Below are positions 34,801 to 47,119 of a stretch of 64,000 nt of DNA, in pieces. Made by a program: the position numbers and the translations under genes. Location of the stretch: positions 124,001 to 188,000 of the forward strand of contig JADFUC010001862.1 of assembly GCA_019722365.1 (NCBI GenBank). Direction: 5' to 3'. A model generated the notes under the pieces. The model made no database searches, had not been told where the DNA came from, and saw only the letters and a program-made list of their open reading frames with translations. Position 1 is the first letter of the stretch, and every line of letters begins with the position of its first letter. This DNA is from Lithospermum erythrorhizon. Taxonomy: Eukaryota; Streptophyta; Magnoliopsida; Boraginales; Boraginaceae.

Positions 34801-36240
34801 TAATTAACGTCCTCTTAACGGAAAATTAGGCGGAAGTACCAACTGAGCCCACTTTTGAAACATGTCACAACCAAATGGCCTTTCAAACATAAAAAGCTGA
34901 CACTCCAAAATTTCATATCCCAAACATAGCCGATCATCCTCGCTTTTCGCCTCTATTATTTATACTTGTAAACAATTCAACAATTTTATATTTACATGAA
35001 TTAGACAATATTTACAATTTTGAAAATTTCGAATTAAAATAGTTTTTTTAATAATTAATTAATTAAGAATCAAATACAATGTTAGTAAAGAAAAGGGACC
35101 TGGTAATGTTATGGATTAAAATGCTGAACATCAAAGTGGAAATGGGAGCAGAACTCGCAAAAAAAAAACTAAAGGAAAGGGAAGAGAACTTATTACCGAA
35201 AGAAGTTTTAAGGGGAGCAGATCGAACTAGTATGGCGGGGAGTAGACGGACTCAAAGCGGGTAGACTGACTAAAAGTGGGCCGCAGATCGATTTGTGAGG
35301 CGCAAAGACAAAAGAACCCAACGGGACGGGATTGCTTTTATACGAGCCCTATCGGCCCGATTTCGTTCTCTACCCGGATCCTTTCAGATTTCAGATCGAT
35401 AAATGGATCCTGACCTGACCGTTTAAATTTCTGAATGGATAACGGACTGTGTAGAGTCAGGTCATTCCGCACTCCATTTTCTAATCGCCCCTACCATCAA
35501 CAACACTAGTTTTGTCTCCCTTAAACGCTCCTACACCAATAATTCTATGAAAGTTAAATTACTTTACTTTCTGTGCTCAAACAATACGAGGCACCACCAC
35601 AGCGTACAAATAGCTCACTTTAGATGAAACCTCACACTAGGAATACCAAGACTTGGACGTGGATTCTTGGGGACATTGGGGTTCAATATACATGTACCTT
35701 TATCACTAGATTATACCCGTACGACTAGGCCTGTGTGAATTTGAAAGATTCATTCTACCGAAAAGCTCGACTAAGCTTCTGCTTCGACAGAAGGAAATGT
35801 AGCCTCGAACCTCATTTTTAGGTTCGCCAAGTCGAGGCCGAATCTCTGTCATTAACCATAAATTTATAATTTTTTCTTTCATATTTTATAATTAAAATTC
35901 GAATGTTCTGGTCGAATTTCGAATCGAACCTTTTTCGAACTAAATCGAACTTCCATTTTTTCGATTCGTTCGAACCTCGAATGCTTCTGTTCGAGCCGAG
36001 CCAAACCCTATTCAGGTTCGATAGATTCTGCTCTTTTACATCATTCGTACGTACGATCTGTTTTTTAGTTATACTTTTCGAGTCAAATCGAGGCTACCTA
36101 TATTGAACCCAACGAAGAGGAAGAAACAAGTACTATATTCTTGTAAATATCACCACACAAACAACCCCCAACTTTTTCCTAGTAGTAAGTTGTCAAATAC
36201 TACTTGTTTTTCAAACAACCTAACATTTAGCAGGCCTAAA
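34801..36240. other. Intergenic upstream of LIKE-COV
   Basis: AT-rich with a ttcga/tcgaac-rich repeat patch at about 35750-36020 resembling 18.93-19.23 kb. No gene recognised. A short frame at 35079-35264 begins with ATG but has no family resemblance. Confidence 0.45.
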
Positions 36241-36248
36241 TTCACACC

Positions 36249-36257
36249 TATATAAAC
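36249..36257 (+). promoter_or_regulatory. TATA box of the LIKE-COV gene
   Basis: tatataaac lies 74-82 bp upstream of the chosen ATG (36331), in an A/C-rich leader (acaaaacaaaaaaac), a usual spacing for a short plant 5' UTR. The site is a motif match only. Confidence 0.5.
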
Positions 36258-36330
36258 AAAACAAAAAAACATTTGTAAATATTTGTAAATTTCCCACAAA
36301 AAAATTGAAAGTTTGAAGAAGTGTGTGAAA

Positions 36331-39300
36331 ATGGGGGATGAAAAATCAAGCAGTAAAGTGATTGGAAGTAGCAGTAGAGAAAGAGAAAGAGAAAGAGATC
36401 TTGAGCTTCTCATACCTGTTGCTGACTCATCACCTAACCATCATCATGACTCATCATTTTCAGCTTCATCTTCTGGCCATGAGGTATCAAGTTGGAATCT
36501 TTTTTGGATTCTTGGAATTTTCACAAATGGAATTTTTTTGTATGAAGTTAGGGTTTTTTTTTTTTGGTTTTTGTAATTGTTAGAAATGTGATTTTTTGGT
36601 ATATATTTTGGATTTTTTGGTATCAAGTTAGGATTTTTTGGTTTAAAGTTAGGATTCATGTAATTGTTAGAAATGGGATTTTTTGGTATAAAATTAGGAT
36701 TTTGTGGTTTAAAGTTGGGATTTTTAGGATTCATGTAATTGTTAGAAATGGGATTTTTTGGGTATAGACTATAGAGTTAGGATTTTTTGTATAAAGTTAG
36801 AATTTTTTGTTTTTTGATTCATGTAATTGTTAGAAATTTAAATTTTTTTGGTATAAAGTAAGGATTGTTTTTGGATTCTTGGAATTGTTAGAAATGGGTT
36901 TATTTATTTATTTGTTTGTTTGGTTGTTTATATTGGTGTTTGGTTTTTGTTAGGATTGTGGGTTTAGTGATTGATTTGATCTGATGGATGATTGCCCATG
37001 TGGTAATTTTGAATTTTTGGTATTTGGAAATGGTGCTAATTGAGATCATGATGATGGATGGTTGTAAGACTGGAGGGAATTGAGCTAGTTTAGCTAATAT
37101 TTCTGCTTAGCTGGCCATAAAGTTGGGAACTTCAAGAGTTTTTTTAGGGTAGTGGAAGGTTGATTTTACGAATTTATGGTTTAGTGAACTTTGATGATCG
37201 ATGAAGATGCCGTTTGAAATAATATTGTGTGCATTGCTAGGCTTTTAGGATGATTTTGGTATTCGGAAATGGTGCTAATTAGATCATGATGAAGTATGTT
37301 TAGTCTTGACGTATACTGGAGGGAATTGAGCTAGTTTAGCAAAATTCTGCTAAATTGAGCTTAAAGTTGTGAACTTCAAAAGTTTTTAAGAGGGTAGTGT
37401 GAGGTCGATTTTATGGTTTAGTGAACTTTAATGATTGGTGATGATGCATTTTGGAAATAAAATTGTAGATATAGCTTGGTGTTTACGAAGATTTTGGCTG
37501 TCGTTTTGATTCATTGTTGGGGCGGAACAGGTGTAAGAACAAGTTTGTTATTACTACATAGTGAAATTTCTATTAGGACTTGTTTTTTTGGAAGTTGTAA
37601 CTTTAAGCCATGGTTCTTTCTTTAATCTGGAGCATTTGACTGAGAGCTACATGTGATATGAGGTTTTCCCTTAAACTAGTCCCCCCCTCCTTGCTTCAGT
37701 AGTATTTATATTTTATAATGCTAGTAATTAGTTCGGTGATTTCTTGGCTCTTGCTCTATAGTATATCCTTTATCTGACAGTTCTATTTAGGTTGCGTTAC
37801 TATTGGTACTAACAGAAGGCTAATTCAAATGGTTTAACTGTGGACCACACATAAATAAGGCATTTATACTTATTGGAATACACTTAAAGATTTCAGTTTC
37901 GAGTTCCTTCTGAAGCTTTTTTCTTTTTGTTTTCTATATTTCATTTACATTTAGCTATACCACTTTTCTGTTTGATCTGTTGTCTTTAGATCTGTTTTTG
38001 GAACTTGGAGTCATTTAAGCATGACCTCTTAGTCATGTATTTCTATTTTGACATTGCTTCAGTCTCTCTTCCAATCTCCAACCACACATGCATTGAAACA
38101 TGCTATTGTTAGACGTTACAAGCATATACATGTTACTTCCTTCAACTTATCCAATGTTAACAAAGCTGGGCCTCCAAAAAATAGATAATATGCTTTTTTC
38201 TTCATACTGATTGTTGATTTAATGTTTCTTATTTCTGTTCTCATGTGTACCTTATTTCTGCTCTCATGTGTACCTTGCAGACATTTTACAAAGTTATCAG
38301 AAGCTGGGCCTCCAAAAAATTCATGACTGGATGGTAAGTGCAGGGATATAATTTCCTTTAAATGTATTCTTGTTAATGCAAATTTGTGATTATAACTGCC
38401 CTTAAGTTCACAGTTGTGTGTACTAGTTAAGAATTCGTCATTAGTAGCTAATACGACCACTCTAGAATGTTCTCATACTCCAATATCTATAATCTGTGAT
38501 ATAATAACTCGTGTGTTAACACAAAACATAATCCCTAAATTGAATTTGGTTGTATTAGATATTTACATCTATCTAGCACCCTGGTTCAGAATGAGCCCAT
38601 TAACATATTTTGCAATTTCAAATAAGTTGAATAACTTCGATGATGTTTCAGATTTTTGTGGTCAGTACTATCCATTCTGCATCATGTTAACTACTCTTAA
38701 ATTTGCAGTGTCATCCTATTTCCAATAGCGATAACTTTCTACATAACATGGTGGTTTATTCATTTTGTGGATGGCTTTTTCTCTCCAATTTATGCTCAAC
38801 TTGGTATCAATATCTTTGGTAAGCCTATATATTCAATATTAAATACTTGCAGGATGTCACTAGGACCAGAGCCTTCATTCATCATAATTGCATTTATATT
38901 ACTGCCTCCATCCTAAAAGAGCATCATGTTTGCTTTTTCAATGGTCAAATTAACAAACTTCGATGAGTTAATTGACTCACTCAACTTTGATTTGAATCAA
39001 AATTATAATGTTAATAGTAAGTAGGATGAAAATACTATATTTTGATATATTTTTCACCAAATATTATACAACATATTAAAAAATATTTGAGGTCAAAGTT
39101 TGAAAATTCAACATATCGAAATTAGTTAGTGGCGATCTTTTAGGGATGGTAGGATATTATAAATATACTTTTGGGTGATCATGTCTCTCAGATATTCATA
39201 ATATTTTCTCAGATATTCATAATATTTTTTCGTTAGGTGTTGGATTTGTTACATCTATCACATTCATTTTCTTGGTTGGAGTGTTCATGTCATCATGGTT

Positions 39301-40615
39301 GGGAACATCAGTTTTGAGTCTCGGAGAATGGTTTATAAAACGTATGCCATTTGTTCGTCATATCTATAATGCCTCCAAGCAAATTAGTACTGCCATATCT
39401 CCAGGTGTGGTTTTCTGAGATATCCTTTTTGATTATTTTCCCTTAAATATGGGAGTGAATGACTGTATGAACTATAATATTATCTTCAGACCAGAACACT
39501 CAGGCTTTTAAGGAAGTGGCCATCATCAGGCATCCTCGTATTGGTGAATATGCATTTGGGTTTATCACTTCGTCTGTCGTTTTGCAGGTTGGCTAGATTC
39601 TCATCATAGTTATTACGTTTTTCCTGCCAACCTTTTATTTATATCTTAAGATTTATTTATTATTATATGTGTAATATATTGATGAATCGACATTGCTTAT
39701 TTAAGCTTTCTATGTGTTTTAATGGTATGTGTTTCATGCATAATACAACTGCTTTAATAGATTGTTCAAGGTCATTATCATAATGGAAGAACAAAGATAT
39801 GTCTTTACAGTCCAAGATGTTGTAGATGTAGGATTTGCATTGAAGAAGTTCAGGAACATATATCTTAGTATCTGCAATTTGTCCACTTCATTTCTTTTCC
39901 TAGGTCTTTCTGCACATACATACAACTCCCCAGTACTAATATAGCTTTCATGAGAAGAAAATGTCTTGCAAATAACTTCAGAACTATATCAGGTGTTGTG
40001 ACTTGTTCGGTTTATTCGTTTGAGATCTCATGCTTGTGCAACACATAAAATTGGTTCATGCTTACAATTAATTTAATTTTCTCTTTTCTAATTTAATTAT
40101 GCTTTCCAGAATTATGCAGGAGATGAGGCACTCTGCTGTGTGTATGTCCCGACGAATCATCTTTACATTGGTGATATTTTCCTTGTCGATTCCAAAGATG
40201 TAATCCGACCCAACTTGTCCGTTAGAGAAGGAATAGGTAAGATATTCCTTCATTTAATTGCTTTGGATGTTAATTAGATGACCTTCAGTAAATAAGTTCT
40301 TTTATCGATCTTTTTCCCTCATCTCATCACAGCATGTGGAACCTTTCCTCCTCATTTTATTATTTTGATTATATAATCACATTTTGAATCCATCTGTTAT
40401 AAACTCACCAAGATGAGCCATCAGTGAACTTGCAATGAGTTAACCATGATTGATGATTCCATGACTAGTTGAGATGCAAAATTCTTGTTCAAGGTTTTTA
40501 CTACCATTCCAATTGTTATATTTATTCTGCAGAGATCGTTGTGTCTGGTGGGATGTCCATGCCCCGGATCCTATCAACGCTAGACCCAAGGACAATTGAA
40601 GTAGACAGGAAGTAG
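36331..40615 (+). CDS. LCV: LIKE-COV protein (COV1/LCV family, DUF502), 7 exons, 263 aa
   Basis: Exons: 36331-36483, 38281-38333, 38709-38818, 39237-39404, 39490-39587, 40110-40236, 40533-40615. All introns are GT-AG and the frame closes exactly at 263 codons plus stop, the usual family length. The N-terminus is cytosolic-looking, with an RERERERDLELLIPVADS segment (LLIPV is a family hallmark) and a Ser-rich stretch. Exon 3 holds membrane segment 1 (about residues 69-86, ILFPIAITFYITWWF), exon 4 segment 2 (about 107-126), then the conserved LGEWFIKRMPFVRHIYNASK and ISPDQNTQAFKEVAI. The C-terminal part has VPTNHLYIGDI and VVSGGMSMP. Arabidopsis COV1 is a trans-Golgi-network membrane protein needed for vascular patterning and vacuolar sorting; LCV is its close relative. 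Intron 3 carries a MITE. Transcribed towards NYC1. COV versus LCV subgroup is less certain than the family. Confidence 0.93.
36540..36905. repeat. Imperfect tandem repeats in LIKE-COV intron 1
   Basis: About six T/G-rich units with the words attgttagaaatgggatttt, ttggtataaagttaggattt and gattcatgta in shifting combinations. They lie just downstream of the exon 1 donor. The unit length varies between roughly 30 and 80 bp. Confidence 0.8.
38163..38183 (+). repeat. Copy of LIKE-COV exon 2 core inside intron 1
   Basis: The intron sequence aagctgggcctccaaaaaat at about 38163 is identical to exon 2 positions about 38301-38320, which encode SWASKK. The intron copy lacks a nearby acceptor or donor of quality. 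Just upstream of the true acceptor, 38228-38273 is a 23-bp tandem duplication (cttatttct.ctcatgtgtac twice). Confidence 0.85.
38899..39153. mobile_element. MITE in LIKE-COV intron 3
   Basis: Terminal inverted repeats ctgcctccatcctaaaagagc (left) and gatcttttagggatggtagg (right), AT-rich interior with tattttgatatatttttcac and aaatattata. It is a Stowaway-like (Tc1/mariner) non-autonomous element of about 255 bp, and it shares its interior with copies at 45.3 and 47.45 kb and with the inverted one near 2.5 kb. Confidence 0.8.
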
Positions 40616-42067
40616 AATAATCCGATAGAAGTTAGTAGCAACATGTCAGATATAGCCAATGGTTCCATCAGTGACCTTCACCCGGATGCATATTTAAGGC
40701 AAGAGGCTCCTGTCAACAGGACGACGATGATTTTTGCACGGTTTGTAATTTTAGCAATGTGGTATTCATCACTTATCAGATTTTTGAAGTGTTAACTTCA
40801 ATTAGCTTATGTATCTATAAGCTATCCAATGGATACCTCAGACTAGTGGGTGTATGAAATATAGAGTTTTTGTGTTATTGGTTTCTGTCATGCCTTTCAC
40901 CTCTCTGAATTTGAACATGTACCTTAACTATAACTTCCAATACTAGTATAGGACCATCATTTTAATGCCCAAAAATTGAATAATACTAACTTCCAGTAAT
41001 AGTAGGCTATCGATTAATACTAACTTGAGAATCAAAACTCTAGAGAAATGTTTTGAAAGTGCAAAACATCTAATGAGTTGCTTCAAGATCATTGGAACCA
41101 TGGAAGTGACCACCACACACATTGGCATTTTAATAGACTAACTTTAGCATCAAAGCTACATTTAAATGTGTTTTGCAAGTGTAAAATGACTCAAGAGTTG
41201 CTTCAAGATCATTTGATGTTACTACCTAACATGTTGGTCTTTCATCACTTGCACACTCTTTTATGCTGAGGTTTAAGCCCCTATGATTTTAAACCCCAAC
41301 ACTACAGTTAACATTGACTGTGGCCTCTTTGAGTGTAGGACTAAGAGACTTAGTATAGTTCTAGGACTAAGCTAGTGTATGTCCTTCCACAGAGGGCCTC
41401 CAACATTCAAGTTCCTCCAACTTAGGAAAATAATTTTCATGTACCTTTTACTCTTTACCAAACCAAGCCTTTATCCCATTAGATAAAGATCGACTATATA
41501 AATACAATGTTATCATTCAGCTCTATATTGGATCATTCAGCCTAAAATGGTAGCCAAGCCTCTGAAGGCGCTTTCAACCATATAGGAGGACAAACCTTTA
41601 TCGTCATTCTATTGTACCTTAGCAACTGTACAGGATATTTGCATTGCAAAAATTCCCAGACTGACAAATTAAGGTTAAGAATCTAAGAAATCAATCAACA
41701 CATTTATATACTCCGTAGTAAACTTCAGAGCTTTCAAGAGCTAGAAAGGTAGCTCTCATGAAGTGGACATGATCAAGTGCTAAAATATGATTTACAAAGA
41801 ATATATATTGATGGATCATGTACCAAATCTGAATTTGCTTTTCTTTACACAACCTTAAAAACAATCTATAGCACAATCATCAGTAAAATCTATATTTAGG
41901 GGCAATGAAGTACTTGCAAGTAGTTTTCGCTTGCTTGTCGATTTTACATATGCAATTTCAATTATCTGTTTCCACTGATTCTGGAAATGGGGTAATGGTT
42001 AGCTTCTTCTGCTGAACAGGGCTTTAGCCTTATACACAGTTACGAGGCGTCGATGAGAAGGGAACTT
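40616..42067. other. Convergent intergenic spacer between LIKE-COV and NYC1
   Basis: Holds the 3' UTRs of both genes, meeting tail to tail. No gene. Contains a tandem duplication of about 121 bp at 41019-41245 (gagttgcttcaagatcatt occurs in both copies). AATAAA-like signals are too frequent in the AT-rich sequence to select one. Confidence 0.6.
41019..41245. repeat. Tandem duplication of about 121 bp in the spacer
   Basis: Copies start at ctaacttgagaatcaaaact and ctaactttagcatcaaagct, share tgttttg.aagtg.aaaa and end with the identical gagttgcttcaagatcatt. They are moderately diverged by substitutions, with few indels. Confidence 0.8.
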
Positions 42068-45000
42068 TCAAGTGCCATGATAGTTGCTGCCTGTACTAGA
42101 TAGTATGATGAATGCACAAACGACGGAGAGTGAGAAGACAGAAACCCAAGTATTCTCAGTGTACATCTGCATGGCATCTGTGAATGAAAAGCGAGTGCGA
42201 CTTTCAGCCCAGTTCCTCAGTCTATCTGCCTCTGCAGAATATAGCGCTCTTCCCTGAAAGATGTGGTAATAAATGCTTAGCCAATGTTTTTATTCATTCA
42301 TTGAAGAAGAAAATCAGGAGGGATAAAGAGATTATGATAAGACTTGGTAATTTCTTGTGCGCAACTGTAAATAGTTGAATATGAGAAATGAGATTCCCTG
42401 GTCATCAAACCAACGCCCCCTTCTCAACCATGCAGTAACCAAAGCAAGTAAGATCCTAGGAGGCGTTAAATAATTGATCGCTTTCCCACTTCCCTTGACA
42501 ACCCTCATCCTTGGAACCAAAGTTCTAGCGACCGTCTCTGGAAGCTCGCAGATGATGTTAAACATTTGCTTATTTTGAACACTAGAGCCACTGTAAGAGG
42601 GTGTACAAAAATCCTGTAAGTGGTAAACTCGGAAATGCAAATGTTGAACTGTTGCCTAACTAAACTATACCACAAATGCAGCGTTGCCATAACATATACT
42701 TCATTAAGTCAACTCATAACCAAATCACTTTTTTGAAGCCAATAGATTAGTCAGTACAGTTTGGGTAATTCACCCCATGAAGGACAGAATGAATCGATAT
42801 CCAGTTTAAGATTGCGAGAAATAACCTCAGCAGCAATTCTGTCAACACCATGCCTGGTGAGGCTGTATGTACTCCTATGTTGGATCTCCTGCATTCCTTT
42901 AATAGAGATGATTGCAGTTGTCGAAGGCCACACTTTGTAGAGCCATACCTACAGAGAGAAATTTAGGTAACAAAAGAGGTCAATAACTCAATATTAATAT
43001 CCAATTTTCCTTCTATACAAGATACCAATGCCTAGTCCTAACTAGAAACTTACACGGCTGTAAGAGGGGTACTAGATCCTCCAGAACCATTACCATCCAT
43101 GTTGAAAATATGGCCGCCCTTATATTGGGCTCCCATTTTTCTCATTGCTTCACGTGTGCAAAGTATAGAGCCAACCAAATTGGTCGAGACAATCTATATC
43201 ATCAAATCAAGAAGTCAGACATAATTTGCCATAAGAAGATGTCAGTGTTTAACAGCAGGCCCAAGGATGGATGCGACTAGTGTTCACCATTTTAGATAAC
43301 AAAACTTATCTTGATTTAAATTATGTGAGTTAATACATATTAGGATTCTGTTACTACATAATTTTTTTAGTACCCTTTTGTCTCTGATTCACTAGACATT
43401 TTTCAAATCCTTACCTGCTGTATGTCCTCGTCACTGAACTGCAGCAAGGGCCTGAAACCTTTATTTGCCCCAGCATTGTTTACCTGCCAAATATGAAAAT
43501 CGGATTATAATGATGTGGGAGATTTGTAAGGGATGGGAAGAGAACATTATTCTATTGAATTCAGTTAGGATATGCCTCTACCACATATAACAATAAGAGA
43601 TGATACATTACATTTGGGAATTAAATCTTACATACTGTTAACTTTTTTCATAAAAATAGGATAAGTTAAATAAACTTGATGATTGCTGATCAATGACAGG
43701 TTGGAATGAAATTATCCCAGCAGTAAGGATTACAATCTAATATCTATATGACTCATGAGACAGTAATAGTTTAGTTGTAAAATTTATCACCCAATTACTA
43801 TCATAGATGATACAGCAAATGAGAAATGACGCTGAGAACGTGTAGAATATGATTATTCAGATTGGGCAATCATTTAAGAACGAAAAAATAACATTACCCA
43901 AATGTCAATTGAACCAAACTCTTCAACTGCAAAATCTGCCAACCTCTTAACTTCCTCAGGCTTAGAGACATCACATGCAATACCCACTACCCTTGAATTT
44001 ATCAACTTTTTTATAGTCGAGTCACTTGAAGATGTTACGACTTGCTTCAGGCTTTCCTTAAGCTCTTTGATTGTTTCTTCCACTGACTGAGGCCTGCCAT
44101 GAATAAACAAAGCATTAATTCCAGCTGTTAGATGTGCATGTGAATATGAAAATAATTTTGTGATCGGAAATGAAATCACCTGCGTGATGTCACAACAACA
44201 CGGTCTCCAGAAAGTAAAAATTCGCGAGCGAGAGCTTTTCCTAGTCCTCTAGTACTGTACCAAAACAGGGAAAATTCGGATTCTTACATCTCAGAATGAG
44301 AATAGAAAAACCGCAGATCATTGAAAAAAACTCAACCATATAGAAGAACCGTTTTAAGGGAATGTTCCAGAAGGAACCCACATTTTTACTGAAGCAGAAG
44401 ATGAGGTATATGATCAATCTTTGATGAAGCTATTTTCATTTTTTTGTACTAATAAGTATTATAACAAACTGTAAAACAGACCGGGTGTGCTTCTTTGGTT
44501 AAGGCTAATAGTGCAGAACTGCTGATCCAATAACAGGGTTTATCTCATATAATACAACTATCTTATTTGTCAACGAGTTACTCTTTCTACTGGAAGATAG
44601 GCTTTTTCTGATATCAACAATAATAGAAGTGATCTTTCACTTAGGTTTCGGGAGCCACTCTTTATTCCGCACTTGTTATCTGTCATCACTTATTTTCTGT
44701 CATCGTTTGACATTGAATTGCTTAAGTTTTGTGGGGTTATTTGTTGTAACCCTAACAACACAATTCATTGCCCAACTCAGACATACCTGCCCGTTATAAC
44801 AACATTGCGCGGACCTGCTCTACTGACTTCGTCCAAGACCCAATTGGAACCAATCATTGTACCAATTATAATACCGCCAAGCCAACTGTACCATATTAAT
44901 GCATTCATTTGTTCATCTCCACCTGCAAATTCCAGTGATCGAATCCAGAGGGTGATCATCATTTAGCTAATCCAACTAGTACTTCTGGCAGAAATTTTCA

Positions 45001-46122
45001 TGATCAACTAACCTGATAACTGAAATCCAGTTAGCAGTATAACTCCAGTGCTCATCATTGTCACTATGTATCTCCCAAGATGAAGAGCAATCTGTTGAAA
45101 GGCAGAAAATAAACAAATCAGAGAACTTAAGATGTTCCATTGTGAACCAGTTAGGCACCATGTCCAAGAGAAAGGCCAAACATAAATCCAACCTCTCAAA
45201 CAAGACTATGTTATATGAAGCCCAAAAGAACATGAATATGAATCAAAGTACCCTAACAAAATTTAGCAGTCTCAAAAAATAGTCTAGTTTGAATTATAAT
45301 TATCAAAATTAACAAACGTTGAGGCCTTAATTGACACGAAACCTTGATTTGCATCAAAATGATCAAATGTTAATAGTACACTGGGTTGAAAATATCATCT
45401 TTTGATATATTGTCACCAAATACTATACAACATATAATAATATTTGAGTTCAAAACTTAAAAAGTGCACCGTTAAAATTCAAATCTAGACAATATTCTGA
45501 AATGGAGGGAGTAATACAAATCATTTGAAGATAAGCCAAGTCTTCAAAAGAAATTACTAAAAACTTTTTATCTCATTGATTAGTTCTACAGTTTGTATGA
45601 TTAAGCTCAAACTACAATCTTTTCAACAGAAAATTGCTTATATGCTTCAGAAAACAGCTAAAACCAACAACTAAACAAATCCCTAATGCAATTATAAGCA
45701 TATTTAAACATAATCATATCTCATAAACAATTTAAATCATTAATCAAACATACCATAAACAACTTTTCTTCCAACTTCTCCAAAGCTTCCCTAAAAGAAT
45801 CCTCTGATCTCAAACTTGGTTTTGACACACTCCACACAGCAGACCTAATAGCACCCACTAATCTATTCACTTTCTTGAAACCACCCAATTCATCCCCCCC
45901 CTTCATTTTCTTGAAAAAATCCTCACTCCCCCCTTCTTTCTCCCCCCCTTCCTCAGACCTGAATGATCTGCATGGCCTCACCCCAATCCCACCTCTACCC
46001 TTCAAAGTCCTGTAGTCCAACATGCCTAAACCATGACGGAAAACCAACTTCACTGGAGGTGGATGGCAGCTCCGGTGGTGGCACTCTGGTGGTGCCACAT
46101 GCAACTTTGTTACAGTAGACAT
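42068..46122 (-). CDS. NYC1: Chlorophyll b reductase NYC1, chloroplast SDR, 10 exons, 521 aa
   Basis: Exons on the minus strand: 46122-45754, 45091-45013, 44922-44787, 44254-44180, 44093-43898, 43483-43415, 43193-43054, 42948-42826, 42590-42398, 42253-42068. They join in one frame to 521 codons, near the 496-504 aa of known NYC1. Residues 1-123 include a chloroplast transit peptide. Membrane segments lie at about 131-149 and 158-172, and a third near the C-terminus at about 497-511, distinguishing it from the shorter NOL. The SDR core has TGSTRGLG (about 193-200, NADPH binding), NNAG (287-290), GGSSTPLTAV and the catalytic YGSTK (Tyr356, Lys360). The signature FDDQGRALY spans the last junction. 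NYC1 reduces chlorophyll b to 7-hydroxymethyl chlorophyll a at the thylakoid, the first step of chlorophyll b breakdown, in complex with NOL. Nine exon joins are unambiguous; the last intron lacks a GT donor (see findings). Intron 1 carries a MITE. Confidence 0.95.
45285..45514. mobile_element. MITE in NYC1 intron 1
   Basis: Same family as the LIKE-COV intron 3 element: atcaaaattaacaaacgttga, ttgatttgcatcaaaa, cttttgatatattgtcacc, aatatttgagttcaaa in the same order and orientation, ending at tggagggagta. It lies wholly within the intron (45092-45753). Confidence 0.75.
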
Positions 46123-46470
46123 TTTGCTTATAATAAATTAATAATGCTTGATTATGGTAATAATAATTGTTAGTTAACTTTGGTTCTAAGATTATTCAAG
46201 AATAAAACGACAAGATTACGAGGATGTCCTTGAAAAATATCTAGGGGGGTGTAATAGATTCTGGGAGATGTAAGAAGAGAAGTTAAAGCAGTGGAAAGTG
46301 AAGGAGAGAAGAGTGTGATGTCCACACGTTACAAAAACCTCATCTTTACGTCTTTAAAGAGTGATGTGTCTCATGTTTGTTTCTTTACGTGGAATCTCTT
46401 GCGTCAAGGTAAAGATCAAGGACAAAAAACTTTTGACACCTTAAGAATGGTTAAATTGATAGAATATGTG
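46123..46470 (-). promoter_or_regulatory. NYC1 upstream region with ACGT cores
   Basis: The probable promoter side of NYC1. Two ACGT-core words (cacacgtta near 46322 and ttacgtgga near 46385) are candidates for bZIP/bHLH binding. Arabidopsis NYC1 is activated by ABI5 and EEL through such elements, but the sites here are simple motif matches. A clear TATA box close to the ATG is not evident. Confidence 0.3.
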
Positions 46471-46471
46471 A

Positions 46472-46473
<2 letters not shown>

Positions 46474-46503
<30 letters not shown>

Positions 46504-46504
46504 G
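46474..46504. repeat. (TA)n microsatellite
   Basis: About 14 uninterrupted ta units about 350 bp upstream of the NYC1 start codon. Likely length-polymorphic. Confidence 0.95.
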
Positions 46505-46918
46505 ATAAATGTGAATTGTTTTAAAAGTTTATCCTCTTTTTCGAACGAATTAAAATATTTTTACTAAATAAATTATTTTGATAATTAATAAAGGATAAAT
46601 TTGAACTTACAAAAATAAATCAAAACGAAAAAATAGAATCTTATTATAATGATCAACTTTAATTTTCCAAGATAAGGTAGACTTTTAATTATATTAGGAG
46701 TTGTATTAAAAGTATACAGTACGTTCATTATATATAAAAATATACATTAATTTCATTAAAGTTGCGTGCATTATATATATATATATCGTCATTTCGTACT
46801 TTTTAAATAATCTCATACATATTATATGATTATTCTTGATGAAAGTAAAACATTAGTTCTGATGTATTTAGATATAAATAGTCAATTCATATTATTTTTG
46901 AAAAACTTTATATATATT

Positions 46919-47119
46919 ATACTTCCTCCAATTTATTGTAGTGGAGCCTTTCACATTTCAATATAAAAGTATGATGACCATAATAGATTTAATTATAAGA
47001 ATATAATATTAGGAAAATAATTAATACATATAATTTTGATTTGAATAAAATTTGAGTTAAATTTTAAAAAATTCATGAAAATTCAAAACTTAACAATCTT
47101 TTGGAGATGGAGGTAGTGC
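46919..47119. mobile_element. Stowaway-like MITE
   Basis: Left end acttcctccaatttattgtag and right end aatcttttggagatggaggtagt are imperfect inverted repeats. The AT-rich interior includes ttttgatttgaataaaatt, related to the family in the two gene introns. Length about 200 bp. Confidence 0.7.

Noticed and set aside
34222..34807. Plus-strand frames of 130 and 102 codons
   Set aside because: Antisense to the transit-peptide-like and KAAKILFSDPP segments, which read better on the minus strand.
38116..38460. 114-codon minus-strand frame over LIKE-COV exon 2
   Set aside because: Antisense shadow; the GGPA..FF repeats in it come from the duplicated exon 2 core.
44777..45233. Separate small genes on the minus strand near 45 kb
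   Set aside because: They are exons 2 and 3 of NYC1 extended into intron sequence.
46291..46524. 77-codon plus-strand frame upstream of NYC1
   Set aside because: It runs into the (TA)n repeat (IYIYIY), has no splice context and lies in the NYC1 promoter side.
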